Assembly: GCA_963680875.1 (NCBI GenBank) | Contig: OY804580.1 | Location: 113,215,534 to 113,279,533, forward strand | DNA: 64,000 nucleotides | Reading direction: 5' to 3' | From: Bathymodiolus brooksi | Taxonomy: Eukaryota; Mollusca; Bivalvia; Mytilida; Modiolidae | In this document: piece after piece, positions 43,940 to 58,900 of the stretch | Position numbering within the stretch: position 1 is the stretch's first letter | Layout of the letters: each line of letters begins with the position of its first letter | Position numbers and translations under genes: made by a program | Notes under the pieces: generated by a model | Database searches by the model: none | Seen by the model: only the letters and a program-made list of their open reading frames with translations | Told to the model about the DNA's origin: nothing

Positions 43940-46900
43940 GTAAATAACTTGAGTCCTGCATAAATTTGCCAGTCTTTCTTTTTCGATTGGTCTCATGATC
44001 TTCGATGATACGTAAAATCATGTATCCTGTATCACTAATGCACATTACATGATGATTAGTGTCACACATATTTTTTTTGGTTTTATAATATTTGTCTGTT
44101 GCTTTCTTCAACTGTAGTATGAACACTAACAACTTTTGTAATATTGTGACTGGGTTTCTCTACACTACCACAAGCGCTCGTGGCACGGACTAACCACCCC
44201 CCTTTTTTCTAACTTTCTGTTTACAAATTTATTTTCAATAAAATTTCTTTATTTCTTTATTATTTCATCTCTTTCCTTATTTTAACTTGTTTGTGTCAAT
44301 ATTCATACAATCTTATGTTAACATCAAATTGCATGTGTCGACCTTATAGCGATACTAATAATCCACAAGGCATGAAACTCCGCAGGTTTAAAAATCGTAC
44401 CCCTGCTCACTTCGAGTACATTTATTGCATCTTATGTCCATTATGTCATTCAAACTAGGACATGTATTCATTTCTAAAAGACGCATCTTTTCGCCCCTGT
44501 TTTTGTTTTGTGCATACGATAGCTCAGTTCTCCAGAATTTTAAGATTTTCACACATTTATTGCCAAATTTTTCGTATAGTATCCTTTGTTGACGGAAGTA
44601 GATATAAAATCAACGGACTGTTACTTCCACTGAATTCCGAATGCATTACTTCAACAATAGGGTCAGAAAAATTCCAAAGGATATTATTTTGACGCAATAT
44701 TTTGAAATCATGACCAAGAGAAAAAGAAGCTGCCAGTCCACAGATATATCAGTTTTTCTCATCGCCTGTTAATGATAACTACAAACTTAATTAAATATTT
44801 TACCATGTAACTATATATCTGTTCACTGGTAGTTTCTTTTTCTCTTGGTCATGATTTCAAAATATTGCGCCAAAATAATATCCTTTGGAACTTTTCTGAC
44901 CCTATCGTTGAAGTAATTCATTCGGAATTCAGTGGTCGTATAACGGCCCGTTGATTTTATATCTACTTCCGTCAATGAAGGGTACTATGCGAAAAATTTG
45001 GCAATAAATGTGTGAAAATCTTAAAATTCTGGAGAACTGAGCCATCGTATGCACAAAGCAAAAACAGGGGCGAAAAGATGCGTCTTTTAGGAATGGATAC
45101 ATGTCCTAGTTTGAATGACATAATGGACATAAGGTGCAATAAATGTACTCGAAGCGAGCAGGGGTACGATTTTTAAACCTGCAGAGTTTCATGCCTTGTG
45201 GATTATTAGTATCTATATGTATATAGGGTCGACACATGCAATTTGATGTTAACATAAGATGGTATAAATATTGACACAAACAAGTTAAAATATGGAAAAA
45301 GAGATGAAATAATAAAGAAATTTTATTGAAAATAAATTTGTAAACAGAAAGTTAGAAAAAAAGGGGGTGGTAAGTCCGTGACACGAGCGCCTGTGCACTG
45401 TACTGTAGACGGTAGCAGGTCAAATCGGCCCCAGATCAAATTGTATTATTTTTTTATTTAATTTGATAATATGTATTGTTAATTGTGTTGTTTATTTAAT
45501 TTCTAATCAAATCATTGTTTTATTATGTTGTTTATTTAATTTGATAATATGTATTATTGATTGTGTTGATTGATTTTTTGGGCCGAGATATATCGGGGAC
45601 AACTTTTTTTAGGGTCGAATCTAGTCTCATTCAATCGAACTCTCGTTGTTCCTTACGAGATCTCAAAAGTTAACTTCCATGCAGAAAAAAAATTCTTGTC
45701 AGTATGTCAGAAGAGATTTAATAAAATTTGAAAATATCAATAATATGAGGCAGGTGCTACCTGAAATGCTCCCGAAGAACAATAATTTTTCTTCCTGTTT
45801 ACAAAATATCAAGCTTGAAAATAACACTACCTAAAACTCTACAGCTGAAAACTTTGGATTTCTTGCAGCAGACGATCACAATGAATGAGAATGCGCAGTG
45901 GCAAATGATTAAAGATTCGGTGTTATTCGCTTTGAGTTAGGGATTTTCCGTTTCATTGTTTCATTTTTATTTGGAAAAAAAATCGACGAGTTGTATTGTT
46001 CTGTATTTCTTCTTTTTTCTTGTTGCATCGATCACTTTATTTGCTACATGTACTCGCGTATTGTTTTTATTGGAGATAGTTTAGGTCTGACACATGATTT
46101 GTCTTTTAATTTATTTCCGGTTGGCAGCCATGTTGTTGAACATTTTGGAGTGCATTCCATTAGTATGTTCATATTTCTACCATTAACGCTCCCTTTGGGA
46201 GCGTATAAGTAGAACAAGCTAACAAAATGACTTTTATTACACACGGGTTCCCGGTTTCAGTGATATCGGACATACGAGAGAGGGTCCGAGATTTAGCATC
46301 ACCTTTGCGCTTTATGTTGAGAAGATCTTCATTAGTAGAGTGTGTAAGTGTGTTACAGGGAACGTGTTTACAATGTGCAGAAAAAAATATATATCCATCA
46401 GTATGTGAAGCCGTGTGAAGAAAATCCTAGGTACACATTTTTAACCATAAAGAGCTCGCTTCGCTCGCATATATTCTATCTGCTCAGCAGGTTGTCTAGA
46501 TGACCATGTGATTTAACTTGGACACAACAAATATAACTGAAAATGTAAATATACCACTACCATGGCAAATATCCCTGTGTGACAATAAATCAGCCAGTCA
46601 TTGGATAATGTTTGATTATTTTTTCCATGTTTGAAAAGTAAACATTTTTTCTTTATAATTATGTTCCTCATCTATTCTTGCTTACATGTGTAAACTTGCA
46701 TAGAAAAAAGATCGATAACAATGACACACTGACCCATATTTGTTTACTACCCTTTTTGTAAATGGCATCGTATAATGTGACATAATGCCGGTCTGTGGTA
46801 AATAAATCACATGATTTTGTCATAGGCCAACCAAATTAAAAAAGTAAACCAGATTAGGAAAGTACAGTATTTTACCTTTTTCTGTGTAATTGTTTTGTCT

Positions 46901-49900
46901 GAAGAATTTTAAATAGTTTGAAATTGAAGTATTAAAAATTAATTATTTGATGCAAACATTGAACTTGCTTACCCATATAATAAAATATTTAATCCAGTGA
47001 ATTTGGTGTTTTTTATTTTTGTCAATCCAATATATTACAGGGCTCACCAAACCAGGCGAAGTGGGTGACTTTTTCGCCTTGGTTTCAATGAAATCACCCA
47101 ATTTCTGTCAAAAAGCGAAGTTTTAGTTGCCCTGTCAGTCTTTTCAAGTCAGTATTTTTCTCACCAATAATCATACTTTTTCTTCAATATTCACATAAAA
47201 GAAGCTCCCATGTTCCTGAAATATGACCCATACAGGGTTTGATGTTCAATATTTTATTCCAAACTTGTTAATTGCATCCTTTTTAAGATCATTGTGAAAG
47301 GTAGGGGGACATGCAATAGTGGGGAAAGAAACGTTAAAATTTTGATCGATTTTCGGAAGTCTCCCAGAATTTCCCTCACTTCGCCCTTACACTTTGTTAA
47401 GTCAACTGAGTGAGAAGTCGCCCCGTTTTTACTACATGTATGTGTGGTGAGCCCTGATATTAGACTGACTACATACTACCATATTTTTGTAAAACAATTA
47501 ATGACTGATTTCTGTTTATTTCAATCACATTTATTATCACAGAATGGTAACAATACAGTTTTGTTGATGCTATTTGTTATAATGACAGGTTTTTCTCCAG
47601 ATAATATCATTTATCTGTCTGGTTTAATTTAATTCTCTGTTCAATTTATGCTATAAATTTTGATTATTTCTGTTATTATTATTATTATTGCAATTCTTCT
47701 ATAGCGCTTAATCTGTTTACTGTTAAATTAATTCTTTTTCTATCTTTTCTGTGAATATCATTTCATTACACCAAGAGGTAAGGGGCATATTTGTTATTAA
47801 AGCAGCAGTGGAAATGCAAAATAATCTGCCATTTTGTGACTAATGGAGAGCACTTGTATGTATTTTTCTGGTAAAATCAGCCATTTTCTAGAAAATGGGG
47901 GAATCTGGATGATCAATCATCATATTTTCAAAGTATTTTAAAATACAATTTGCTTGGCCTACGTTCCAGCAAATGTCATGATCTGTGATGACGATTACAT
48001 CAACAAACTGGAAAGGTAAAAATGCTTGGGAAATACCATCGCTTAAAACATATTTATCAAGCATAATGACCAGGAAAAAAAGACATTAGTAAAAAGGATC
48101 TTTTTTACTTGCATGGAAATAGGAATTTATTCTATTTAATCTCATCTTGTAATTTTGAAGTTTAAAAGAATTCCCTCTGTGTTTATGTACGCTATGAATA
48201 TACAGAATGACGTCATCGGTCTCTTGCTGCGCGAGAATTGTAAATCAAAACAAATGACCGACTTTATTGTATGGCCGAGCAGATGTCACGACACGATATA
48301 AACAATATTTGTCAAATTGAACTTGTAATTATCTAAAATAACTGGCAAAATCTCATTATTTGTCTTTTACCAGTTATATTTATATAAAAAAAACAGGCAT
48401 ATTTGCCTTATATATTTATCAGTGACAGTAATAGTTTAAAGCAGGCATGACCACAGATACTTCTGCAAGATGAGATTTAATATAGCATATATACTTAAAC
48501 ATCAACAAGGTCTATAACTAAAGTAAAACTTGTCTTAGTGGCCCCCTCCATATAACGATTTCCTTCGTTTTCCGACCTTATTTATTCCTCCCAGCATTTA
48601 CCCATGCATTTGACCTTTATATAACGACTCACTGTCTAACATGACCAACGACAGTGTTCTAAGGTAGAAATTCCTTCGTTTGGCGACTATTAGAAGATTT
48701 TCTTTCAGACCGGAAGTTAGAAAATAAATAAATAAACACAGTGTCACGGATAACTAGATTTAATAAAATAAAATAAACGATAGAGTTGTTTACACATGAT
48801 TTCTGCTAGACCATTTTGCTTCTTTAAAAAAGATTCTTGTTAGAAAAATCAATTTAAGATGGCAAAATTAATGTTAATGCATCATGTTTAGAAATTGAAA
48901 AATCCTTAAAATTTTATTTATAGTATGTAATATGTTTTAAGTGGTGCCAAGATCAATTTCAATGATTTTGAAAATATATTGCTGAACAAAGAAATAAGAT
49001 AAATTCCAGATTCCTGAAATATCAAGAATGTGCTATGTTTCATTAAATTTGATTTGAGATGCTTATGTATCGACGATGGCAGCATATTTATGTTATCAAC
49101 TAAAAATAAATCGTGGAGTAAACAAGAAGTCGACATTGAAGCATAGTCCAAAACCAGATCGTACCATTAGATACGGTTTTGGATTAAAAAACATACAATA
49201 AAATGTAATAGGATATTTTATTGAAATAAAATTATTGATTTAAGATATACAATTATGTAAACACAGATATTCATGATATACACAAATACAAATTGGTAAC
49301 TAGGTACACTATAAGTGTGTGCATGACGATGGACATAATTTTATTTATAGCAAATATCATAACCTCTATATAAAGACCACCTGTCTTATGAGACCTTTTT
49401 CATCAATGGTCACTATAGACAGGTTTGACTGTAGTCTTTTCAGAAAAAAATGACAGACTTCTCGTTCCTGGTTTAATTTTCACAAATGATCGCTATTCCA
49501 TCAATTACTTTACACTGTTCATATGATCTATGATCTTATTTCAAAATGAGCCATTAACCAAACTTTAAACCAATAAATAAAAAAGTTTCTGCAGTCCATT
49601 TCTACCCAAACATATAAATTATTGAGGCAAACATTTACTATGACACCGACGCTTCATCTGTATGGAAGCACAATGGATGTTAAAATACTAAATTATAAGC
49701 TGCCATCTGCTTTCTACGTTAGCTGTAAATCACAAAACATTTCCAACCTGCTGATCATGAGCAAAGATACTTTTTAAACCTATGGTATAATTGATTTTAT
49801 ATATAATGATTTTCACTTTACCCCTCAAGGACCAATCGCTTAAAAACAATGAATGAGTTGAGACTGTTGATCTAATTCAGTCCACTGTGAAGGCTAGTTC

Positions 49901-52900
49901 AATCAATTCACTTGTATTGTCTAATTCATTTATTTTGTGAGGCAATAAGTTCTTTTGGGGAAAAGTGAAAGTTATTATTGTACTCCCCATGAGTGTAGTA
50001 GACCATCCTATATGATAATTAAAACATATATTGGTATTGTGGTGGTGCTATCAATGTCCAAAGTAATTAGTTTTTGTGACCACACTTAAGGTTTTGTTTA
50101 TTGATTTTATGAGTGTTATTTGAACCCTTACCTTTGTTGTAGGGTCATTCTGTCTGTTAAACCTACTTATCCATTCATAGACAGGTGAAATAGACAGATT
50201 TGTAGTAATAGACATAAAGGGCATAAGGTTATGGTGTTTTAACTTTAACGTCACTTTCCACAATATTTCAGTTATATTGTTGGGGTCAGTTTTGTTGGTG
50301 GAGGAAACCGGAGTACCCAGAGAAAACTACCGACCTGTCACATGTCACTGACAAACTTTATCACACAATGTTGTATCAAGTACACCTTGCCATGAGTGAG
50401 ATTCAAACTCACAACTTTATTGGTGATGGACACTTGATTGCATAGGTATAAAGGCATAGTATTACTATGGTACTGTTATAAATATAATAACTACTGATTT
50501 TGGAAATATGTATTTATTACAGATGATATAGATACTTTGAAGAAAAGAATTCTCGAGTTTGAAGAAAAAGAAAAGATACTATTGAAAGAAAAGGAACAGC
50601 AAGAACAAGAATTTGGACTAAAAAGAGCCAAATTTAAAGAGTTATTTTTGCAAAAAGAAGGTATTAAGAATGTAAAAGATACAATTAAAAAAAATGACAA
50701 CAGCTGCTCTTACATATAGGTTTGGTTTGGTTTATGGTGTTTAGCACCACTTTCAACTATATTGCAGTTATATCGTGGCAGTCAGTTTTATTGGTGGAGG
50801 AAACCAGAGTACACGGATAAAACCACCGACATATGATATTATGACAAGTCACTGACAAACTTTATCACATAATGTTGTATCAAGTCACTGACAAACTTTA
50901 TCACATAATGTTGTATCAAGTACACCTCGCCATTAACGCAATTCGAACTCACAACTTTTGTGGTGATAGACAATTATTGCACAGGTAGTTGTAAATCCAA
51001 CTCCCATACGATCACGACGACAGCCCCTGAGGTTATAATGGAAATGACAGCACAAATGAAATTCAGTATTGATCTACAGTTAAAAATACTAATACAGATA
51101 ATGTTACATCCCTTGGGGAAAAATCAGGTCACAACTACTACTAACAAGATACAATATTGTTTGTAGTCCTCGTATCATTCTGATTTTAATCCAATATGTC
51201 TGACAAATTCAGGGGCTACTCTGGCTCCAAAAATGTTGGCGCCAGAAAAATCGCCAGGTATCAAATTCTGTCACCAGTTCCAAAAGGTTGGAGCCAGAAA
51301 ATTTAGATGCCATCACTTGTTCGTACATAATTTATTTACATTAGTTCAACTATTTTCTGATTGGCTGGTTGAAATAAAAGGTTTTGTATGTTTGTATGAA
51401 TATTAATTAGATGAATAGAACTTCTTGTTATATTCCTGGTTATATTGTCAGACAGTTTTTATCTGTAAATAACATTAAAAGAAATAGCAAGTGTATGTAA
51501 AATATGTAGTTTACATTGTATAGTAGAATGATACCTGTATATACATGTATATCGAAAATGTAAAGAGGGTTCGAGTCCTGATCGGGTCAAATCTAAGACC
51601 ATGAAATATATATTTGTTGCTTCTCTGCTATTGTATTAAGGAGTAAGAGTCGAGAATGTGTTGCTCGGAATCAGGATGGTGTGTCTGGGTGGAGTGACAT
51701 GTCTGCCTGTGAACTGTTGTTTCTTTCAGCTTGCAGTTTAAGAATCCAACTAATCGTTTCGGTCTAGAACAAAGCGAATATCATCATCCAATTGAAATTT
51801 AGTTTGTTCTCACCATGATATAGCTGAAATATTTGTTTGTGTTGAATAACAATCACTCTCTCACTCATTAACTTATGTAAAGAAAAAAATGTATTTTGAA
51901 CAAATGAATTGGCAGCTTCAGAATGAAATGAATTGACGTCATGTATCATTTTGTTTATTTATAATTACAATTGGTCAAAACCAAACTACAAAGACTGTAG
52001 AGTCATGACCATGTGATTTTTTAGCTCACCTTGCCAAAGACAATGTGAGCTTTTGCCATCATGTGGCGTCCGTCGTCCATTAACTTTTCACATTTTAATC
52101 TTCTCCTCTGAAACCCCTCAGCCAAATGAAGTGAAACTTGGTAGGAAGCATCTATGGAAGGTCCTCTCTAAAGATTGCTCAATTTGTCCCGATCCATTTA
52201 CAAACATGGCCGTCATAGGCAATTCTTGTTTCTGATTGGCCGATTTTTTTAAATCTTCTCCTCTGAAACCGCTTGGCCAAATGAACCGAAACTTGGTAGG
52301 ATACATCTATATCATGTCCTCTATAAAGATTGCTCATTCCTTGGAAGGTCTTCTATAGTGAATGCTCATTTATTTCCGATCCGTTAACAAACATGGCCAC
52401 CATAGACAATTCTTGTTTCTGATTGGCCGATTTAAAAAAATCTTCTCCTCTGAAACCACTAGGCCAAATGAACCGAAACGTAGTAGGAAGCATCTATGGC
52501 AGGTTCTCTCTAAAGAGTGCTTATTTCGTCCCGATCCGTTATCAAACATGGCCACCACAGACAATTCTTGTTTCTGATTGGTTGATTTCTAAAAAATCTT
52601 CTCCTCTGTAACCGCTTGGCCAAATGAATCGAAATTTAGTAGGGATCATCCTTGGAAGGTCCTCTATAATGATTGCTCATTTAGTTCCGATCCGTTAACA
52701 AGCATGGCTGCCAGAGGCAATTCTTGTTTCTGATTGGTTGATTTCTAAAAAAAAAAATTGTTTCCTCTGAAACCGCTTGGCCAAATGGATCAAAACTTGG
52801 TAGTAAGCATCCTTGGAAGGTCCTGTATAAAGAATGCTCATTTAGTTCTGATCCGTTGACAAACATGGCCACCACAAGCAATTCTTGTTTCTGATTGGTT

Positions 52901-55900
52901 GATTTCTATAAAATCGTCTCCTCTGAAACTGCTTTGCCAAATGGATCGGAACTTTGTAGGAAGCATCCTTGGAAGGTCCTTTATAAAGAATGCTCATTTA
53001 GTTCCGATTCGTTAACAAACATGGCCGCCAAAGGCAATTCTTTGTTTCTGATTGGTTGATTTTCTAAAAAAAATCTTCTTCTCTGAAACCACTTTGCCAA
53101 ATGAATCGAAACTTGGTAGAAAGCATCCTTGGAAGGTCATCTATAAAGATTGCTCATTTAGTTCCGATCCGTTACGTTACTAAACATGGCCGCCACAGGC
53201 CATTCTTGTTTCTGATTGGTCGACTTCTAAATATCTTCTTCTCTGTAACTGCTTAGCCAAATGACCAAAACTTGGTGGGAAGCACCTATGGGGGGTTCTG
53301 TATTAAGTTTCCTCAAAGCAGAATGAAAGGTGAGCGACACAGGCTCAGTCCACTGAGCCTCTAATTAGAATGTGCTAAGATAAGATAAAATATCAGAAGA
53401 CCCATGAAAAACTTCAATTTGTTTATACAGAGGAGTTTAAAAAAGAAAGAGATGCACATTTAGAAACACAGAAGAAAACAGAAACTGTACAGGAGGAACT
53501 CAACAAAGTAATGGACAGAATTAGGAGATATAAAGACTGCCGTAGCTTTCTCTGAGTCTAACAAAGAAGATGCCATTGAAGAGATACGTAGACAGTGTGG
53601 ACAGGAAGTGGAAAGTTTACAACAGTTACTGAAAGGTATGAACTGCTTATTGTAAGAAAAACGTTGAAACCTAAAAAGAAATTAGTAAGCCCGATACTTT
53701 TCTAGAATAACCTTTACCTTCATCAGGTATGCTCATAGTCAAAAGATTGGAAAGACAAAATATTTAAAATTTAAAAGTCTTTGGGAACGAGTAAACCAAA
53801 GGGTCTAAACAGGATAGCCAAAATCTGCTAAGGTTACCAATGGCTTTGGGAACAAGTAAACCAAAGGGTCTAAACAGGATAGCCAAAATCTGCTAAGGTT
53901 ACCAATGGCTTTGGGAACGAGTAAACCAAAGGATCTAAACAGGACAGCCAAAATCTGCTAAGGTTACCAATGGCTTTGGGAACGAGTAAACCAAAGGATC
54001 TAAACAGGACAGCCAAAATCTGCTAAGGTTACCAATGGCTTTGGGAACGAGTAAACCAAAGGGTCTAAACAGGACAGCCAAAATCTGCTAAGGTTACCAA
54101 TGACTGAAGAGATTGACCTTTGTTTTAATAAATTACATTATTTAGGGACTGTAAATTTCAAATAAATATATACATTTATCATCCTTCCCTCCTGCTATAT
54201 CTACCTGCTGACTCCAAAAGCGAAACTTGTATCAAAGTTCGCGTGAGCTGAGCTGGACTTATCAACAGTGAGCAGGAGTTATCACCAAATTTTCCCAACA
54301 TTTAAACGATAATTCCTGTCAAGATGACAAAAGTAAATAAAATTCAGCAACACCATTAGCTAGTTAACATTTTATTTTTTAAACATATATCAAATTAGGA
54401 ACTGTTGTGTCAGCAATATCAACAAATATCGTCCTACAAAATTGTACTTGTCACAATTCTTGATAACCTCTGCTGAGACGTCATAAGCGAGGTCGTGACC
54501 TTTGTGTTTTCAAAAATGGAACGGCATTGGTAAACAAAACCGGTGAATCCTATTGCCAACTTTGATGTTTGTAATAAAAAAAACAATGAATATCACCATT
54601 AAAGGAAAAATTCAACAATCTTAACATTTATGTAAACCTGTAAAAATGAATGGTATATTTGCAAACTACTTATGAACTATGTTTTGGGGAAACGTATTTT
54701 GAATCGTGTGATTTTTCCAGCGAAAATACAAATATAGATGTATCCATGTTTATGTTTGATTTAAGGATGATAAACATGTCATCTGAATGTGAATATGATT
54801 GATACTGAAAAATATCGGCATGCTCGACAGAATATGAAGCTTGTGACTCGTTCGCTTCGCTCACTCGCCACCAAACTTCATATTCTGGCTTGGGAGGCTG
54901 ATATTTTCGGTATCAATCAATTCACATCCATATAACATATACTTGTATATCTAACAAACCACGTCAGTGGTAAGCACTGACTATGTGGCCACATGATGCC
55001 ACCGGCAACTAATAGTTCACCAACTGCCCTGTGATATTGGTTTTATCACATTTTAAATTGCTCTGAAGACAATTTAAATCAATTCAGTTCAAACAGAGCT
55101 TAAGTGATTGTCCTATGATGACATAAAGGAGACTTGTTTGATTTTTGAAATTATTTGTCATTTTAGAGCTAAAATATATGTAATAATCCTTCAACCTTTT
55201 ATCAAAGACTATATCAAATAGTATATCATATATTTATTCCAAAGAAGTAGTTGTTTCTATAGTACAAAATGTACCATTAATTATAATTATGTACTTTAAT
55301 TTTTACAGAAGTAGCTGACGAAACTTCCTCGTCCACAGCAGCTCAGTATGAAAATGAACTAAGAAAACTTGAGGAACTTAACGAGAAGTATGAAGATGAA
55401 GTTAGAGAACTTAGGAGTAAATTAAGTCAGGAAAGGTATTAAAACTAATATTTTGTACAAACCAACCTGTTTTGAATAATGGATAAGTTATGATTTCCTG
55501 ATATCAATTATTTATAGTGGTTGGCCATAACATATTACTCCTTGTAAAATAGGGCCTGTCTTGGTTGTGATTGTATGGTAGTTGTATCTACAACTACCTA
55601 TGCAATCAGAGCTGTCGAAATCTCTTTCCTGTCTGTCAGACAATAGGTCTGGCAAGGTGGACAATGTGTCAGACCTATCAAACATTTGCCGGACCTACAT
55701 TTTTTTTACGACTTCAACTGAATTACACATATACTGGCTAAATCCATAACATGGTTTGTTTACAGCTTCAAGTGATACCTTGGAATACTCAAAGTTAGTA
55801 CAACACATTTTTGTGCGACATGTGGAAATATACATACAATACAATAGACTTGTGTATGAAATAAACAAAGATACCAAGTTTGCATAATGCTAGCTATGCA

Positions 55901-58900
55901 CATGTTTCAAGGTGTTACCTCTTATATAAGTAGCATTGCCATTAGGTCTGGACAGAATCAATTGGATGACTGACAACCTAGGCCTAAGTTAAAATTAAGT
56001 TTGTTTCCCCTTTCACCGACCGACCCTTAAAAAAGCCGCCGAGTCAACAAAATTTATTGCCAAAAAATTAAAATAAAATTTAAAATAAAATCGTAATTTC
56101 CGGAAAATCGATGCGCGTCCGTCCGGAATCGGTTACACATTTAGTAGTCAAACTCTTCAATGTGAAGTCAAAATTTGATTATATAGACAAAAATAAACAA
56201 AAATCAGAGATTGAAGATTGCAAACAACGACAAGCTTGAGAAGCGAAATTAAGTAATGATGCCGGTCATCTTCAAGCGTTTTGTCGGTTCCAAGTTACTG
56301 AAAAATTGCTCCGGACATCGGGTCTGACGCGAAGTAGTTTAAATCGGACCTAGTCAATATTTTGTCCGACGGTCCGATAGGTCCGACGATTTTCGACAGC
56401 TCTGTGCAATGGGTGCCTATAACCACTACAGTTGTGTCTTCAAATCCTGCTCATGGCGTGGTGTAATTGATAAAACATTAAAAAGTTTGTCAGTGACTTA
56501 CGGCAGGGAGGTGGTTTTCTCTGGGTACTCCTGTTTCGTCCAACAATAAAACTGACTGTCATGATATAGCTGAAATATTGTAGAAAGTGGCATTAAACAC
56601 CATAACCCTAACCCTTGTAGAAAGTAAGTTCTTGGGACATATTACACGTACAGTCAAACCTGTCTTAAGCCGAATCCTGAATAAAATGGAATCCTGTATG
56701 AACTTAATTTAAAATAAAATCCAAAAGCAGGAAATCTTTCTTAATTTATCCGGTATAAACTGAACACCTGTCTATTCCAAACACAAAAAACTGGTCACAG
56801 GGTGGTTTGGTTTAGACAGAATGCAATATATATCTTTTAGAAATGTTTGTTGACAATTTGTCTTTCAATTTGCAGAGAAGGATTCCTGACGTCTGTAGCC
56901 AAACAACTGAAACAAATAGCCCCAGGGTCTCTTGGACAACAGACTTCTAACTTGTCTGCAGAAGAGGAAAACCTAGAGGCCAGTATGAAAAAGGTAAATG
57001 ATTAAATCCTTGAGGCTGTTACGAAAAAAGTAAGCAATGTGGAATGAGAGGCAATTATCAGAAAGGAAAAGGATTAAGTCCTAGAGGCTGGCATGAAAAA
57101 AGTACCCCAGTAAGGAATGAATGTGGATGTGGATATCAGTGTAAATAAAAGAAAATCCATTTGAAACTTATGTGAAAGTATAAGGATACGGAACACGGCT
57201 ATAATGTCCGTTTTTTCATTTCTGTATGTTTTATAGCAATATAAATTAGATGCTTACATTAATTAATTATCAATAGACATTTGAGTGAGTGATTGTTGTT
57301 TAATGCCAACTCAGCAATTTTTCAGCTTTATCATGGCGAGAGCAAGTTAATTTTCAGTGAGATGATGATGTGATCTACTTTTTACTAGACTATGCTTAGT
57401 TAGATTTTTTATAGTCCGCTGATAGACATGTTGCCCCACTCTGACAAATTATCCTGATTCTGAGCCAACCACTCTTTGCCCTTTCTCCATAATGCTGTGT
57501 GATGAGAGGAGAAGCAACAAATACCAATTTTATAGTCTTTAGTTTGACCCAATCGGGGCTCGATCCCACAATCTACCACACATGAGACGAGCATGCTTAA
57601 CAATTACACCACCTGTGCGGTTTAATAGACATTTGAAAATCTATGTTGATGTTAAAAGAACAAAAAAATTTACTTCTAATTAGATGAATATTTGAAATAT
57701 CTAGGACTCATTTTAAATTAACAGCACAAATAACCAATATTTTTTATATTTCAAGTGGGGCTGGTGTGATCGTGATCATATGAGAGTTCGATTTACAACT
57801 ACTTATGCAATCAATGCCTATCCCCACTAAAGTTGTGAGTTTGAATCCCACTCATGGTGAAGTATATATACACAATACAACATTATGTGATAAAGTTTGG
57901 CCGTGACTTGCGGCAGGTCAGTGGTTTTCTCTGGGTTCTTCGGTTTCCTCCACCAATGAAACTGACCGCCACAATATAACTGAAATATTGTTGAATGTGG
58001 CGTTAAGCACCATAACCCTAACTCAATATTTTATATTTCAAGTTATTCAGGAAATGGTATATTCTAGCTAGAGTTAATGAGGCATTTTTATATTCTTGTT
58101 ATTTTAGGCTCAAGCTGATGCAGAAATCCTTAAGTCTGTTGTGTTACCACTGGAGGAGGAGATCAAAGGCTTAAAATCTAAACTGGCTGCTTTTGAGGTA
58201 CAGCATTAAATTACTTAGTTTACCTGACCTAACATGATGCATGAGCTATTGTCATTTATTTACATCCATTGTTAGCTGTCTAATTATTTGTTAGCTGAGT
58301 TGCAACTTTTTCATATTTATCTTAAAAAGATTTTCCACATGCTAGATGTTATTTTTTATTTAAATGAATATTCTTGAAATATTCATGAAAACAAAATTAC
58401 AATAAAATGTCCAATAATATATTAATGTAGGACACCTTGAATGTTTATGGTCCATTATTAAAAATATAATTTTGTTTTTTCAGAAAAATCCAGATGATAT
58501 TGCAACACCTCCCATGAAACATGCGACACCAGAAACACAGTCACTCTCTGACCTTGACACCAAAGACCCTGAAGAAAGGGTAAGGTTGTTTTTATGGGAC
58601 GGTAGAGAAATCTAGTTGGTGTATAGAAACTGAGAACACAGAGAAAATCACTGACCTGCTGCAAGTTCCTGACAAACTTTGCACATAATGTTGTATCGGA
58701 GTACATCTCTGAATGAGTGGGATTTTAACTCATAACTTTAGTGGGGATAGGCACTGATTGCACAGGCAGTTGTAAATCCAACATATCGTACAATCACAAC
58801 CATGATGGCCCATCATCAGTATTTGAAAATAATCTTAATAGACCAGTAATGTATTAATAGGCCAGTAATGTATTAATAGACCAGTAATGTATTAATAGAC

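Noticed and set aside
50661..50719. Extension of rabaptin exon 2 past its donor to a stop
   Set aside because: The extra residues are not rabaptin-like, whereas splicing at 50660 restores phase and similarity with exon 3.
53510..53530. A 16- or 17-nt intron explaining the exon 3 frame break
   Set aside because: GTAATG…TTAG would be far below the minimum intron size, and removing 17 nt does not restore the observed frame.
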